A stretch of DNA of 64,000 nt from Armigeres subalbatus (taxonomy: Eukaryota > Arthropoda > Insecta > Diptera > Culicidae): the NCBI RefSeq assembly GCF_024139115.2, contig NC_085140.1, positions 24,504,956-24,568,955 of the forward strand, read 5' to 3'. Both the position numbers and the translations under genes were made by a program. Under the pieces are notes generated by a model, which was given only the letters and a program-made list of their open reading frames with translations, ran no database searches and had not been told where the DNA came from. Below, piece by piece: positions 45,540 through 56,955 of this stretch (the first letter of the stretch is position 1; every line of letters begins with the position of its first letter).

Positions 45540-46085
45540 GCCTAGTTGTTGCATGAAGGTATATTCCCCAGCCAATTAGTTTTTAACAAGTATTGTTGGG
45601 ACAGACGAGAGCAAGTATGAACTATAAATCTATAAAAGCAGCACAAGCCAGACTGAAATGGTTCCATCAACTTTATCGTGACTGAATCCAGTTACATAGG
45701 AGTAACAGTAACCCATGTGCAACATGTGTGGGTGGCAAACACCTCGTTATTATGAAGCTTAGCGACAATAGCAAAAAAAATAAATTCAAGCAACCGCTAA
45801 GCTTGAAGGTGGATCTTTCATGGAACGGAGATAGAAATATTGACAGAATCGATGATAAAGTAATTGGAGAGTTCAAATGGTAGTTTTACTTGCGAATATG
45901 AACCAGCAACGATCAAATGGATGCACATCAAGTTGCATCTGTGCATCGATTTATCTTTCGATAATCTTTCTACTTATGTGCGTTAGGTATTGCAATAAGA
46001 CATTTGAATTGCATAATTAACTTTTCAATCCCGAGCAAAGCCGGCTACCTAAAGCTAGTACAACATAAATAGGAGAAAAAATCCA
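45540..46085. other. No recognisable feature
   Basis: Apparently unique AT-rich sequence. Confidence 0.4.
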
Positions 46086-46160
46086 TCGATGCACAACCGG
46101 GGTGCCCAACGTACGGCCCGCGGGCAGGATGCGGCCCTCGGCTTAATTTTTTGTGGCCCG
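46086..46160 (+). mobile_element. hAT-like left terminus fragment
   Basis: ccggggtgcccaacgtacgg followed by cccgcgggc...gcggccc resembles the widespread hAT end motif. No right end found. Confidence 0.35.
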
Positions 46161-46225
46161 TGGAATGGAGGAAAAAACTTCATAATCGGCCCTAAAGCTT
46201 TTCTAACTAGCCGAGAAGCCTTCTT

Positions 46226-46440
46226 CTTTCTATATATATAAACCAAAGTTGACATTTGTACGACCGCGCATTACTCAAGAATAGACAGCCCAACAATTGC
46301 TAATTTATATTCGTTTCCTTCTTTTATTTACGAGGAAAAATGTAATGATGAAACTGGAATACTTTAAAGATCATTGTTCAATCTTTTCGATGAAATGATT
46401 TTTCGTACAATTTTCATGAAATTTTTCAATTTTGATCATC
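46226..46440 (+). repeat. Repeat duplicated at 47335-47825
   Basis: acaaagttgrcatttgyacg, gaccgcgcat, then agacagcccaa...gctaat and cgttyccttctt words occur here and again at 47345-47385 plus 47687-47740. In the second copy they are interrupted by about 300 bases including the MITE at 47407-47586. Confidence 0.65.
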
Positions 46441-46459
46441 TATTCTTATTCTTCGTCTA

Positions 46460-46653
<194 letters not shown>

Positions 46654-46679
46654 ATATATACATACATATATATATATAT

Positions 46680-47331
46680 TAAGGTGGCTTAAAAAAAACT
46701 TTTTTCAATTTTTCTGATGGGCCGCCCTCTTATTCGGTTCTATTTGATGCCCTGATGCTCTGGACAAAATTTCAGCCAAATCGGTTATATGCAAAAATGT
46801 ATGCAGAAACATCCAAGAACAGTGAATTACAGTTAGACGGCACAACTTACGATGAAGAACTATGATACTCATTCAGATCTTGAAGAATTTAATACAGAAT
46901 GTTATGCAGAAAACCGCGAGAAGATTAGAGTTTATTAGGCAAAGATATTAGTATTTTACTGGAGTGTTGTAGAGGTGAATTTATTTCTTTTCAAAAGTAA
47001 AAGAAACGAAATTTGCTCAAGCCCCAGAGAAATGCTAATAACTTTGCTGGACAAACTCTAATCTTCTCGCGGTTTTCTGCATAACATTCTGTATTAAATT
47101 CTTTAAATTCTTCAAAGTAATTTGTGCCGTCTAACTGCAATTTACTGTTTTTGGATGTTTCTGCATACATTATTGCATATAAACTTCCAACGAGTTTAGC
47201 ACCGCCCAAACGTTGACCGATTTGGCTGAAATATTGTCCAGAGCATCAGGGCATCAAATAGAACCGAATAAGAAGGCGGCCCATCAGAAAAATTCAAAAA
47301 AGTTTTTTTCATACTAATATGAGCCACCCTA
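46680..47331. mobile_element. Long foldback element (AGGGTGGCTCA type)
   Basis: The left arm (aaggtggcttaaaaaaaact ... tttctgatgggccgccctct ... ctctggacaaaatttcagcc) is repeated inverted at 47210-47331 with about 90% agreement over about 110 bases, and weaker arms continue inward (cgcgagaagattagagtt / aactctaatcttctcgcg). Abuts the (TA)n tract on the left. Confidence 0.75.
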
Positions 47332-47406
47332 ATATTATATATATATAAAACAAAGTTGGCATTTGCACGACCGCGCATCAGGCACTGCACGGAAACATCT
47401 CTTTCT

Positions 47407-47586
47407 TATAGATAGTGAAATATATAGATGAGCGAAGATAAATCCTCTGTCTCCAAACGAACTGTCAAACGTGTCTCCAAACGAGCATGACGTCACGATT
47501 TCAATGGAAACGTTAAGGGCTGTGACGTCATATGCGCGTGTGCACGGGCAAAAAATTTCGCTCATCTATAGATTCTACTATCTATA
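47407..47586. mobile_element. Mutator-type MITE with two CRE palindromes, copy 1
   Basis: 180 bp; ends atagatagt...agatgagcgaa and inverse ttcgctcatct...actatcta. Flanks share ctctttct. Contains TGACGTCA at 47488-47495 and 47523-47530. A second copy at 60590-60789 has a clear 11-bp duplication. The ORF inside is not a gene. Confidence 0.75.
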
Positions 47587-47829
47587 CTCTTTCTCTTTCG
47601 TTCCTCATAAATTTTGACGTTTACTGGCCTTGTTGTTTTCTTTGCAGCGAGAAAGAGACAAAGCAGTCCGTGCAGTGCCCTATAGACAGCCCAATTTTTG
47701 CTAATTCATATTCGTTCCCTTCTTCTATTTACGATGAACCTGAAAAAAATTGAAAAACTTAACCCAATCTCTTTGGTGAAATTGTTTTTCCTACATTTTG
47801 TATTGGAATTTCAAATCTCGATTACCTGT

Positions 47830-48340
47830 ATAAATAATAAACTGTAAAACAATAAGAAAATTTGTTTTCTAAATAAATTGCGTACGCGAAAAATTGTGTC
47901 AAAAATTGATAAATTTTTGGCGAGACAAAGTTCGAAGGGTCAGTTATTTACTAATAATTTACTGCCGTTCTACGCATGCTTGTACCAAATTCAAAAAACG
48001 ACAAATGAGAAAATGGCATTTGAAATTGAACACTAATTTTCATTGCTGGTATATAACCATAATGCAATATAAGATTATAACATCACAGAACTACTCAGAA
48101 GACTTAATTTCATTGAAATCATTCTTATTTTTCACTCACAAATAGAATTTGCGACAACGATCGTGAAAATGTTATGCCGAGAAATAGAGCACTTGTTTTA
48201 TTGTTTCTACGCATATCAGCCCAGTTCAATGCATGATTTCGTGAATGACTACTGCGATTGACATATGTCTCCACATGCTTTCTCTATGGAAGTGAACCTT
48301 CCACGTGGTTGAAGTGATTATGTCGCTTAGGATGAGTATT
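47830..48340. other. No recognisable feature
   Basis: AT-rich, no repeats recognised. Confidence 0.4.
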
Positions 48341-48345
48341 GTACT

Positions 48346-48440
48346 ACAGTCCCATCCCGATTTTGGCAACACCCGTTTTTGTCTACCCCCGATTTTGGCA
48401 ACACCCGTTTTTGGCAACATTTTCTTTCCGATTTTGGCAA
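48346..48440 (+). repeat. GATTTTGGCAACACCCG short repeats, probable pogo-like terminus
   Basis: cagtcccatcccgattttgg starts three to four imperfect repeats of cgattttggcaacacccg. CAGTCCC plus this word is reminiscent of pogo-like ends; no right end seen. Confidence 0.45.
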
Positions 48441-48951
48441 CAACCTCGAAAATATTTTTTTTATTACTTTTTAGAGCTAAAACCTTTTTATAAATATGTA
48501 ATAGGATAAACGAAACCAAAAGCGAATGTCATTAAGGTTTATATGCGTATTATGGGCTTTATACGAATAATGGGCACTTTCACTGAAATAATGAACCTCC
48601 ACCGTATTACCGCTCATTGCAAATAATTTCTATTGGAACTTTTCTAATCTTTTTATTCACGTTTTCCATGCCCTTATTCACACTATCCTAATCTAACCAG
48701 CCCACCGTAGAATGTCTTATTTTTGGCATTCGCATTGATTTTGTCATCGACAAGCTGACTCACACCGTTGTACATAGTATAACACCTATTGAACGAAGCC
48801 CGCTGTTTACATCACAATGCAAGCGATACTGCATGAGTGATTCAGGACCAAGTACACTAACCCCACAATCATGGGTCACACACTAATATGGGTAATTTCC
48901 ATTTGATCAACATGCAAAATTGAGTGAATAATAGTTGTTACAAAGTGACCC

Positions 48952-49276
48952 ATCCCGAGTAGACGAAAACAGCTCTTTAATATCAAATGTGGATAAGATA
49001 GCAAAATAAGATGTGGACATGATTGATATAAGAGATAAAAGATCAGACGATAATATCAATATTTTGCACTAAAATATCATTAGGAGATCAAGTTATGCTA
49101 TTTGTAATAAGTGATCAATATCATGTGCCATTAATTTGTTCTTATCCATAGCATATCTTGATATTTAAATGATATTTCGGTGTAAAATTTTGATATTGTT
49201 GCCTGTTCTTTTATCTCTTATATCAATCAAGTCCATATCATGTTTTGTTATTTTGTTCATGGCTTCTGCCCGGGAT
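48952..49276. mobile_element. Foldback MITE (CCCGAGTAGACG ends)
   Basis: atcccgagtagacg... and inverse ...cttctgcccgggat. Strong inner arms gattgatataagagataaaa (49020-49040 and inverse 49210-49232). Terminus related to the 10082-10417 family. Confidence 0.65.
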
Positions 49277-50027
49277 ATATGGGATCAGTGTAAGCCCCAG
49301 TAGGTTTAATTGCTTATTAGGGTCTTGCCGATATTTCTCACCAACACAAACGCACGGTTCATGATTGCAAACAATCCCATTTGATTTTGCCGTGACAGCA
49401 GCTCGTGGTTGCAAACAAACTGAGTAAAAGTGTGAGTGAAATGTGCGTGTGAGTACACGCTCGCAGAAAGGCTAATGATTAGCAAATTCGATTTTCTAAA
49501 CACGCTATATAGCCATCAAGTCGTTTTGCTCATTATGCGCCTCTTTTCTGGTATCAGCCGAGATACTAACGTTTTTTAAAAAAAATTCCGTCTTTCTGTT
49601 GCATTCCCGTATAGATAATAAAGAAACAATTTTATTTTAAAGAGTCTTATTATTTAAAATTGATGCAAATTTATCTAGCGATTATTATCAGAACATTGTT
49701 GGCTTTTCCAGTTTCCTGATATGCCAATTGCATAACGAGCCTTTTGATTTCAGCTTGTTTTCCAACAGTTCAACAGCAATGGAAAGAGTTTGGTAACATA
49801 TAAACACAGACAAACAGACGTAACAACTAGAACAATTTCCTGAAAAATTCATCGCCCAGTTACTTTATCACCATCGCACGTGCATGTTGCACGAAATGAT
49901 GTTAAGTATGACATTGTCAACAGACGGCGCTAGTGTGAGATGTCAAATCGAAAGGTAAACAATGTGCGCGCCTCTAGGTGTGAAACAAGTAATCAGTGTA
50001 ATTTAAAACGATCGATCAAAGCATGAA

Positions 50028-50584
50028 CAGGGTTCGGATTTCTCACTCACTCACGCGAAAACTGATCACTCCACCATGCATTTTATCCGGATAAATTACA
50101 GTGCGATAAACTCCGGCACAAGCGATGGTGCGAAACATTGTTATCCTTCTTCCCATGTTTCGCGAAAATCAAATGCTGCTTACTTTGCCTCTCCAAGCTG
50201 ATTGAATCTGACGATGCGCCACGATAAGCAAAAGGTTAAATACAGCAGTTTTTTATTTCACATTCAATCAATTCATGTGGTGGCGTGGTTAAAGTGGGCG
50301 CTCTAAACATTTTGAAATTGTTTTGGGTTCAAATCCCGTTGCGGCCCTAAATTTTTGTAAATATGCTTGTAAAATTTATCTGAAGAGGCGACGAGAAGGA
50401 AAATTTTGTGGATTAAAATTAAATTATCCGGCGAGCCGGCGCTCACGAATTTATCACCCGACATTCTATCCGGATAAAAATGCTGTGTGAGAATACTTCC
50501 TCACAGGGCAACATGAAAAATCACACTCCGCTTAATGGATTTATCGCAGGTTTTTATTCATTTGAGTGAGAATTCCGAAGCCTG
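50028..50584. mobile_element. hAT-type non-autonomous element with 8-bp TSD
   Basis: Ends cagggttcggatttctcact and inverse agtgagaattccgaagcctg. Exact 8-bp duplication agcatgaa (50020-50027, 50585-50592). 557 bp, no transposase; contains a tRNA-like segment. Confidence 0.88.
50279..50352 (+). repeat. tRNA-like sequence inside the hAT
   Basis: gtggtggcgtggttaaagtg (A-box-like) and gggttcaaatcccg (B box) are 35-40 bases apart. The cloverleaf is incomplete; SINE-like or tRNA pseudogene. Confidence 0.5.
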
Positions 50585-51059
50585 AGCATGAACGATGGGA
50601 ATTTCATCAGTGTTACGTCTGTTTGTCTGTGATATAACCGTAAGGCTCTCGCAGTCATTGAAAAAAATCAGATCATGAGAAAAAATCGGGTTAATCTTAG
50701 CCAACTTGATGCTTTGCCGCGGGGCACGTTATGAGCTTCCTAAGATCTTTGAAATTGAATGTTCGATGATTCACCGTTTAATGATCTTCAACGCTCACCA
50801 ATAGAAGCCTTTTGAGTAACGCGAATCACTTGGTAACACAACAATGAGCATCGTTACGGTGCGCTGATAGAAGAAGCCATTCAAGCATTCTAGAAATGAA
50901 GACTTCTATGAGTCTGGAACTTTAGCACACTGAATGGGAGGCGTTCATACTTTCTCTTTCTCACACGTCCAATGCCGTTTCCATCCCAAGAAACATTGTG
51001 GGTTTTATAACAATCATGAAAACCAATATTTGCTCTACAAAGCTTCTATAAAACTATTA

Positions 51060-51350
51060 TAAAATTTGTATGTTACTGGGGCATGAGCGCGTTGGTCCTC
51101 CACAAGCATTGTCCACATCTCGTTTCCAAGGAGGACTACCGCCACCGGTTTAATGAGGAGTCTGTTTAGTACAGCGGCGAACTCTATTCGATCGGAGTGT
51201 TTTTGGAGTCCAAAGTATGTACGCTTTCCTGTCACGTTGCGTCTCCGAATTTGTCTGCTGGTATCGTTAACGGAGGTCAAGTGAGCACAAGTACACAAAT
51301 TCTTCAACCACCTTGATTTTGTCGCCATAGATACAAGTTCGTGGTAAATG
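51060..51350 (-). pseudogene. RTE-type LINE C-terminal fragment
   Basis: Minus strand: TSREIRRR-like DTSRQIRRRNV, YFGLQKH, LIKPVAVVLLGNEMWTMLVED, the segment matching LIRPVVLYGHETWTMLE of the plus-strand RTE at 28900-29557. Very decayed. Confidence 0.65.
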
Positions 51351-51359
51351 GCCGTTGTC

Positions 51360-52800
51360 TTCTCTTAAGCCTACTTCGTCTTCAACGTGTTAATGACTAG
51401 TTAGATCTGCTTCTCTTGCTTGCTTCCCTCTTCAGTCTGATGTAGGATTCTTCCATCTTTTCAAATTTATAATAATGAAAGTAGTGCATGGAGACCTGGA
51501 GTGCGATGACCTGCAGCGAGCACCGGTTTGTCCATAGGTTAACTGCTGTCGAGTGTCAGAGGTGGCATGCCGCAAATGGTCTTCCAGATTCCACTTGGTC
51601 ACACTGTCACTCGTAGTGCTAGGTGCACATTATACTCATGGATCAATCATTGCCGTCTGAAATATTCCTGGGTTGAGTGCTAGGAGACCGACTAGTGCAA
51701 AGGGATTTGGTTTTAGTGAGTCGAGTAACTACACCCATACTCACACTACATTGGATACGTTTGACCAATGCACAGAATGGATATTTCCGTTACCATTTTC
51801 TAAAACATCAAAATCCATTATATAAGAATTCGAAATTTGTAGCACATTAAGTCATCTTGTATCCGTAAAAACAAGTATTTTTGGTGGACTAAAATTTATA
51901 TGAGATGTCAGATTGAAGTCAGCACTTCAATGGACTACAATAGAAACGTTTTTTTATCACCACAAATTTTTGTAAGGACGTGGCCGAGGCTATTGTTAAT
52001 TTCAAATATTATTTATTATTAAATGTGTATTGTGAAATTGGCTAATTAGTTACATTATCGTTTGATTACCATTCTAGAGTTTGATTCAATTTTGTTTGAG
52101 CTACAATCTCCGAGTTATGAATAATATCGCAAAAATGTCACGTGCATCACTTAAACACACTCTACATACTTTGTAGTATATATTCTAAGTATTTAGCTTC
52201 AATCATGCAAACCAAAAAAAAATGAAATTTTGTATGAATTTTTTTTCACTGCAATTGCCCCAATTAAACAAGTGCAACATGCTAAGATTGCAAGATCTAA
52301 ACAGAAAATGCTATTTCAATGTGTGTTGCTCCATGAAATAACAGAATCCGTCATAATGCTGAATTTAATTACCGCGAGACAATTATGCGTAGAAATTAAA
52401 CAATGGGACAAATAGGCTTGATGTTGTTTTCAATGATTCTCCGAACAAACTTCGAAATCTGTTAGAGTTTTCTAAAAGTATACATCAAAATAGACTGCTC
52501 TATGGTGAAAAGTAAAAATCCACAAAAACTAACATGGGACAACTATGCGTAGAAGGGCAGTTTAGGTTATTACTGATAATAAAATAATTGTGGGCAAGCA
52601 CGGAGTTGAATAATAATGCAGTACGGGACAGTTTTGCTGTTAATGAGATTTTGGCAATACGGATAAAACCTTTCCAAGACGGAGAAATTGTTAGGGAGTG
52701 TATAATGACTAATAATGATATCGTGTGCTCTAAAAAAAGTCTCCTTCAGTAGTATTAGTTGTCGTAAAGCACAGTGAAGAACTCAAGCTCTCACATAAGA
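51360..52800. other. No clear feature
   Basis: The first 250 bases may still be decayed LINE. The rest is AT-rich, without terminal repeats or coding signals. Confidence 0.4.
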
Positions 52801-53453
52801 TTTGAAAACTACGTTACGTGCAGGGATGCCAGATTTGAAGACATGTCTTCAATTTGAAGACATTTGAATCTCTGTGAAGACATTTATTTCATGAAGACAT
52901 TTTGAAGACTTTTCAAAATATTTGAAGACTTATCTTCCTATTTAAAGGTACTTGTAGACAATCAATAAGCTAGTGATAAACTTAATTTTAAAATTTTAAA
53001 ATCACTTAAATAAAGGAGAAAAAACAACCAATAAGCCAGTGAATAGAAAATATAATTTGATTACTAACTTATAAATTCTGCGACTTCTATATGCAGAAAA
53101 TATAAATATTACAAAAGTTATACATAATAAACTTATGTCCCGGGCTAAAAATCTTAAACGCCAAAACACATTGACAAGGTTGATAACTGCAACACATTTT
53201 AGACGTCAAACGTGCTTTTTTTGGTTATATGCTGGTTCAAAAACTTGCGATTGCAGCATTCGTATAAATAAAACTATGTAGCGGTGGCATTTTCGCATGT
53301 CTCTTAAAAGGTATTTCGATCATTGCATCAGAACGCAATTTAATCTAAACGGCAAAAAAGACAGAATTCTACAATGACTTGATTAAATCTATTCAACCGT
53401 TGGGCCAGAACCATTTTTTTAAAATTACTTCATAATTCTTCTGATCTTTTTGG

Positions 53454-53702
53454 CACAGAGAAACAGACGTCTCACTTAGAACCAAATGCAATCAAAATCA
53501 TCGTCACGGAAGCATTGCCTTCCAATGTTAAAATCACTGAGTGTGGCCAAGCCGCAACCAAATGGTGGTGGTGCGCAAAAGTCAAACACTAGCAAAATCG
53601 ACCGAAGCCCCATAGGGGGTCGATTAACCACCTACAAAAAAAAATATCAACCGTTAAAAAGGTGAACGATGGAACGATGAGTAAGACGTCTGTTTCTCTG
53701 TG
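53454..53702. mobile_element. MITE with CACAGAGAAACAGACGTCTY ends
   Basis: Left cacagagaaacagacgtctc and inverse right (gacgtctgtttctctgtg). 249 bp. The ends resemble those of the CACAGACAAACAGACG family, suggesting a shared transposase. Confidence 0.8.
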
Positions 53703-53739
53703 TAATCGGTATTTCCAGAATACCCGTCGAGAATTAAAA

Positions 53740-54330
53740 TAGATTTTGAAGAACTATTTGAATTTTCTGTGAGTTTTAGAAATAATTTTTAGTGAAATTT
53801 TCAAAAATAATTTCCCGAGAAATAAGGAGAATTTTACATGAAAATTCTGGAGAATTTCTCGTAAAAATTCAAGAGAATTAAAAATTCTTTTCAAATTATC
53901 GTGGAAATTTATTATAAGTTCCGTATAAGCAAATAAACGGGAGGTTCATCTCAATTTCCACAAGATTTTGTCTGTTCTTGCGGGGAAATCATCTGAACTC
54001 CCATAATGAATTCTTTACATTTCCACAAGAAATTTGTCTCAATTTTCGTGGGATGTACTCCAGACTTGTATTTGAAATTTTAAGGATGTCTCTTCGGATT
54101 TTCCATGTACCACATTTTTACAGAAAGTTCTAAATTTCAACAGGAAATTATTTTCAATTTTCTCAGTAAATTTATTTTAGTTTCCAAGTTCGAAAATTCT
54201 TACGAATGTCGACAAGAAATTGAAATTGTTCTGGTGTTGAATGGCTATTCCTCACAATTGCCACGGTAAATAATTCGATGAAAAAAAATCAGAGAAATTT
54301 CATAAACAAAGTCGTTACAGTTTTTTTAAA
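53740..54330 (+). repeat. AATTTTC/GAAAATT degenerate minisatellite
   Basis: gaattttcgtgaaaattc-like words inside the hAT element. Confidence 0.6.
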
Positions 54331-54399
54331 GACTTAGTAGAAAGTTCAGGGGACACTCGTTACACTTTCTCGTTGAATTCGTCCTTGAATTCCTTTGGT

Positions 54400-55190
54400 A
54401 TATTTTCTAGAAATATCTATCTTCTAAAATTTTCTCCAGTAAAACCCTATCTGGAATTCTTTCTGAAATTCCTCCAGGAATTCGTCCGGAAATTCCTTCA
54501 GAGATTTTTCAGAAAATTTCTCCAGAAATTCGAATAGAAATATTTCTAGGAGCTCCTCCATAAGTTCGTCCAGAAATTTCTCCGTAGGATCTTCGAAGAA
54601 TTCCGTTGAAAATACCTCCAGTCGTTCCTACACAAATTTTTTCTTTCACGACATCCTCCACCAGTTCTTCCAGAAATGTCTACATGAATTCGTTCGGAAA
54701 TTCTTCCAAAATCCCCTCGGAAGTTTCTCTAGGAATTCCTCTTGATAATTCTCCAAGAATGTTGTCGAAAGATTCTCCAATAATACCTCTGAAATTATAC
54801 TCCGGAATGTCTCTGTAATTTCCTCCAGGAATTGTTTTGGAAATTCCTGCAACAATACCTCAGGAAGTTCCTCCAAAAAGTTATCCTGCAATTTCTCCGC
54901 AAGTTCCATGCTAATGGAACTAGCATATCACCCGGAAATTCCTTTAGAAGTTTATCTGGAAGTTCCTTCAGAAAAACCTTTAGATGTTCCAACAGCGATT
55001 CCTCCGTATCTTTTAAGAGTTTCTTTAGGAATTCTTCCGAAAAATCCATCAGGAGTTTATCCTGAAGTTTCTTCACAAATTCTTCCAGAAATTTTTTCAG
55101 AAAATCTTGTGGAAGTTTCTTCAAGTATTTCACGGTAAATTCTTCCGAATCCCTTCTGGGACTTCTTGAAAAAGAAACTCAGAAGAATTC
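54400..55190 (+). repeat. GGAATTCCTCC-type minisatellite, diverged
   Basis: ggaaattcctccaggaattc-like units, diverged relatives of the 24-bp array at 40205-41300. The opposite-strand ORFs across it are artefacts. Confidence 0.7.
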
Positions 55191-55939
55191 CACATGAAAT
55201 TCAGTTAAAAATAATCCGCCCTTACTCGTGAAGATTTGAAGGAATATTCTCTGAATTCTAATAATTTGAGTGTTCAAAAGTAAATGCTACAAAAACATGC
55301 TTGAAATTACAAACCTGTTGGATTTTGAAATTTCTCACTGATTATCGTAATTTTGATTTTGAAGACATTTGAAGACATTTTACTCGACTGTGAAGACTTT
55401 TGAAAATATCCCTGGCATCCCTGGTTACGTGAAAAAGCCGTTTACTTCTTATTCTACCTGCTCGCAATCGATGAAAATACTGAATGTGAAAAACAAGACA
55501 CGGGTAACTGTCTTCATAGGGCAATTGATGATCATCTTCAAATCACAGTGAAATTAGCAGCTTTGATCCAAATGAAGAAAACAGCTACCAGTATGGACCT
55601 GAGGTAAGCCACAAGGTCACGGCCGTTTTGGCACTTGAAAATTAAAGAAATTTTCTTATTTGTTAATCAGCCACATTATCTACACATAGAGTTTTTCACC
55701 AAAAATGTATACGCAAAATTGATTAATATTCATGATGCAGCGACGCTTGGTAATAAAAAATCAACTTTACCTACGCGAGGAAACTCAACCACCACTTATT
55801 TCAAATTATGTTACCAGAAATAGAATAACGTAGATTTGCTGTTTTATTACAAAGTTCGTTGGCTAACCCGTGGTACCTAGCTTGAGAAATTTAATTCTTT
55901 TCTTAAGGATATCACATTAGTTTTACAAGATAAAGCAAA

Positions 55940-56453
55940 ATCAATGCCAGATCCTTGGCTTGGCCTTTAAAGTAGATGTCACCAAACATCTCAATTACTT
56001 GAACAGAAAGTTGCAAGGCATAGATCAACTCGTCGAACTTTTATTCTCCAACATGCAAACTATTGAAATAAAATTGAAACAATTTGACACAATTGTTTGT
56101 CGATACATACCAACTGATACTTTTTTCTAATCCTTTTTGCTGATTTTTGGCAGGTCCTCAACACCGTTCACTGATGTAAATAATGTACCAGGAATGTTTC
56201 AAATGGAGATAATTGACCTCCGATGTAACAATGAGCTCAAATCTAAATTTCAGAAAGACATACTCTCGTAAGATATTTTCTCTTTTAAGAATTACATATC
56301 TGTGTGAACAAATCTTCTCAAAAATGAAATCAGTAAAAATAATTGTTGATCTTCACTATCGGGTGAAGATCGGAAACTCGGGTACTAATTGTGAAATCAA
56401 TACGCGTCGAGTATTGGAAAGAAGCCAACAATTCGATGTCTTGTTACGTTGAA
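55940..56453 (+). pseudogene. Decayed hAT transposase C-terminus (GTF2IRD2/ZBED5-like)
   Basis: In shifting plus-strand frames: AFKVDVTKHLNYLNRKLQG, QLVELLFSNMQTIEIKL, MEIIDLRCNNELKSKF and ITYLCEQIFSKMKSVK. These match the C-terminal catalytic-fold and dimerisation segments of the hAT transposases behind GTF2IRD2 and ZBED5-type proteins (DLAFLVDITGHLN..L, MEIIDLQ, YLCEQTFSKMK). Several frame changes; no start or N-terminal zinc finger seen. It lies just outside the hAT at 52821-55423 and is not evidently part of it. Confidence 0.65.
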
Positions 56454-56955
56454 AAAATTTAAAAAAGACTTTTCAAACGCAATAAAAAAGTGTTTGGCTA
56501 CTCTTTAGAAAATAGCCTTTCTGTAGAACTAAATGTCATTCTGTATTTTTCTAATAGGGTAAGACGGTATAATGTGCCCACCTGGCCAAAACGCCCCACT
56601 TTGGTTTCTAGAAGACTATAACTAACTAAGGGTCAAAATCAGTTAGTGCCTATGAATGTTTGTAAAACCATCATCCTATGTGAATATCGGAGTGTTTTTG
56701 TATTACGTAATAAAAATAATAGAAAAATACAAAAGGTTACAGTTTTTATGTAATTCTCAATGTTTGTTTGCTCAACATTCTGGGGCGACGCTAGCATACT
56801 GTCCGCAAAACTTGCACTGGAACACTCAGTTGGGAAACCAAATAACCTTTCTCAGTGGTTAATATGATATAAAATTGCTTCCATCTTCAAAAATGTAACG
56901 TTTTTCAAAAATATGTTTCACTGGTCAAAACGCCCAAGTGTAGGCATATGCCCTT

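Larger units (their letters stand above)
49805..50631. mobile_element. CACAGACAAACAGACGTAAC MITE, copy 2, split by a hAT
   Basis: Same perfect ends as 26669-26934. Without the hAT at 50028-50584 and one copy of its duplication it would be about 262 bp, matching copy 1 in length and content (e.g. gacattgtcaacagacggcg). Confidence 0.8.
52821..55423. mobile_element. hAT non-autonomous element with minisatellite cargo
   Basis: Perfect 12-base ends CAGGGATGCCAG and inverse, flanked by the exact 8-bp duplication gttacgtg (52813-52820, 55424-55431). Subterminal gaagacattt/gaagactt repeats lie on both sides (52835-52935, 55358-55400). The 2.6-kb interior contains the MITE 53454-53702 and two minisatellites; no transposase. 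Confidence 0.88.

Noticed and set aside
50279..50352. Possible functional tRNA gene
   Set aside because: A and B boxes are present but acceptor and anticodon stems do not pair.
54606..55138. Overlapping ORFs of 70-112 codons
   Set aside because: Diverged GGAATTCCTCC minisatellite inside a hAT element.
55500..55604. Plus-strand frame ending in gag|gtaagc, considered as an exon
   Set aside because: No acceptor, no family resemblance and no partner exon; a donor-like word alone is weak.
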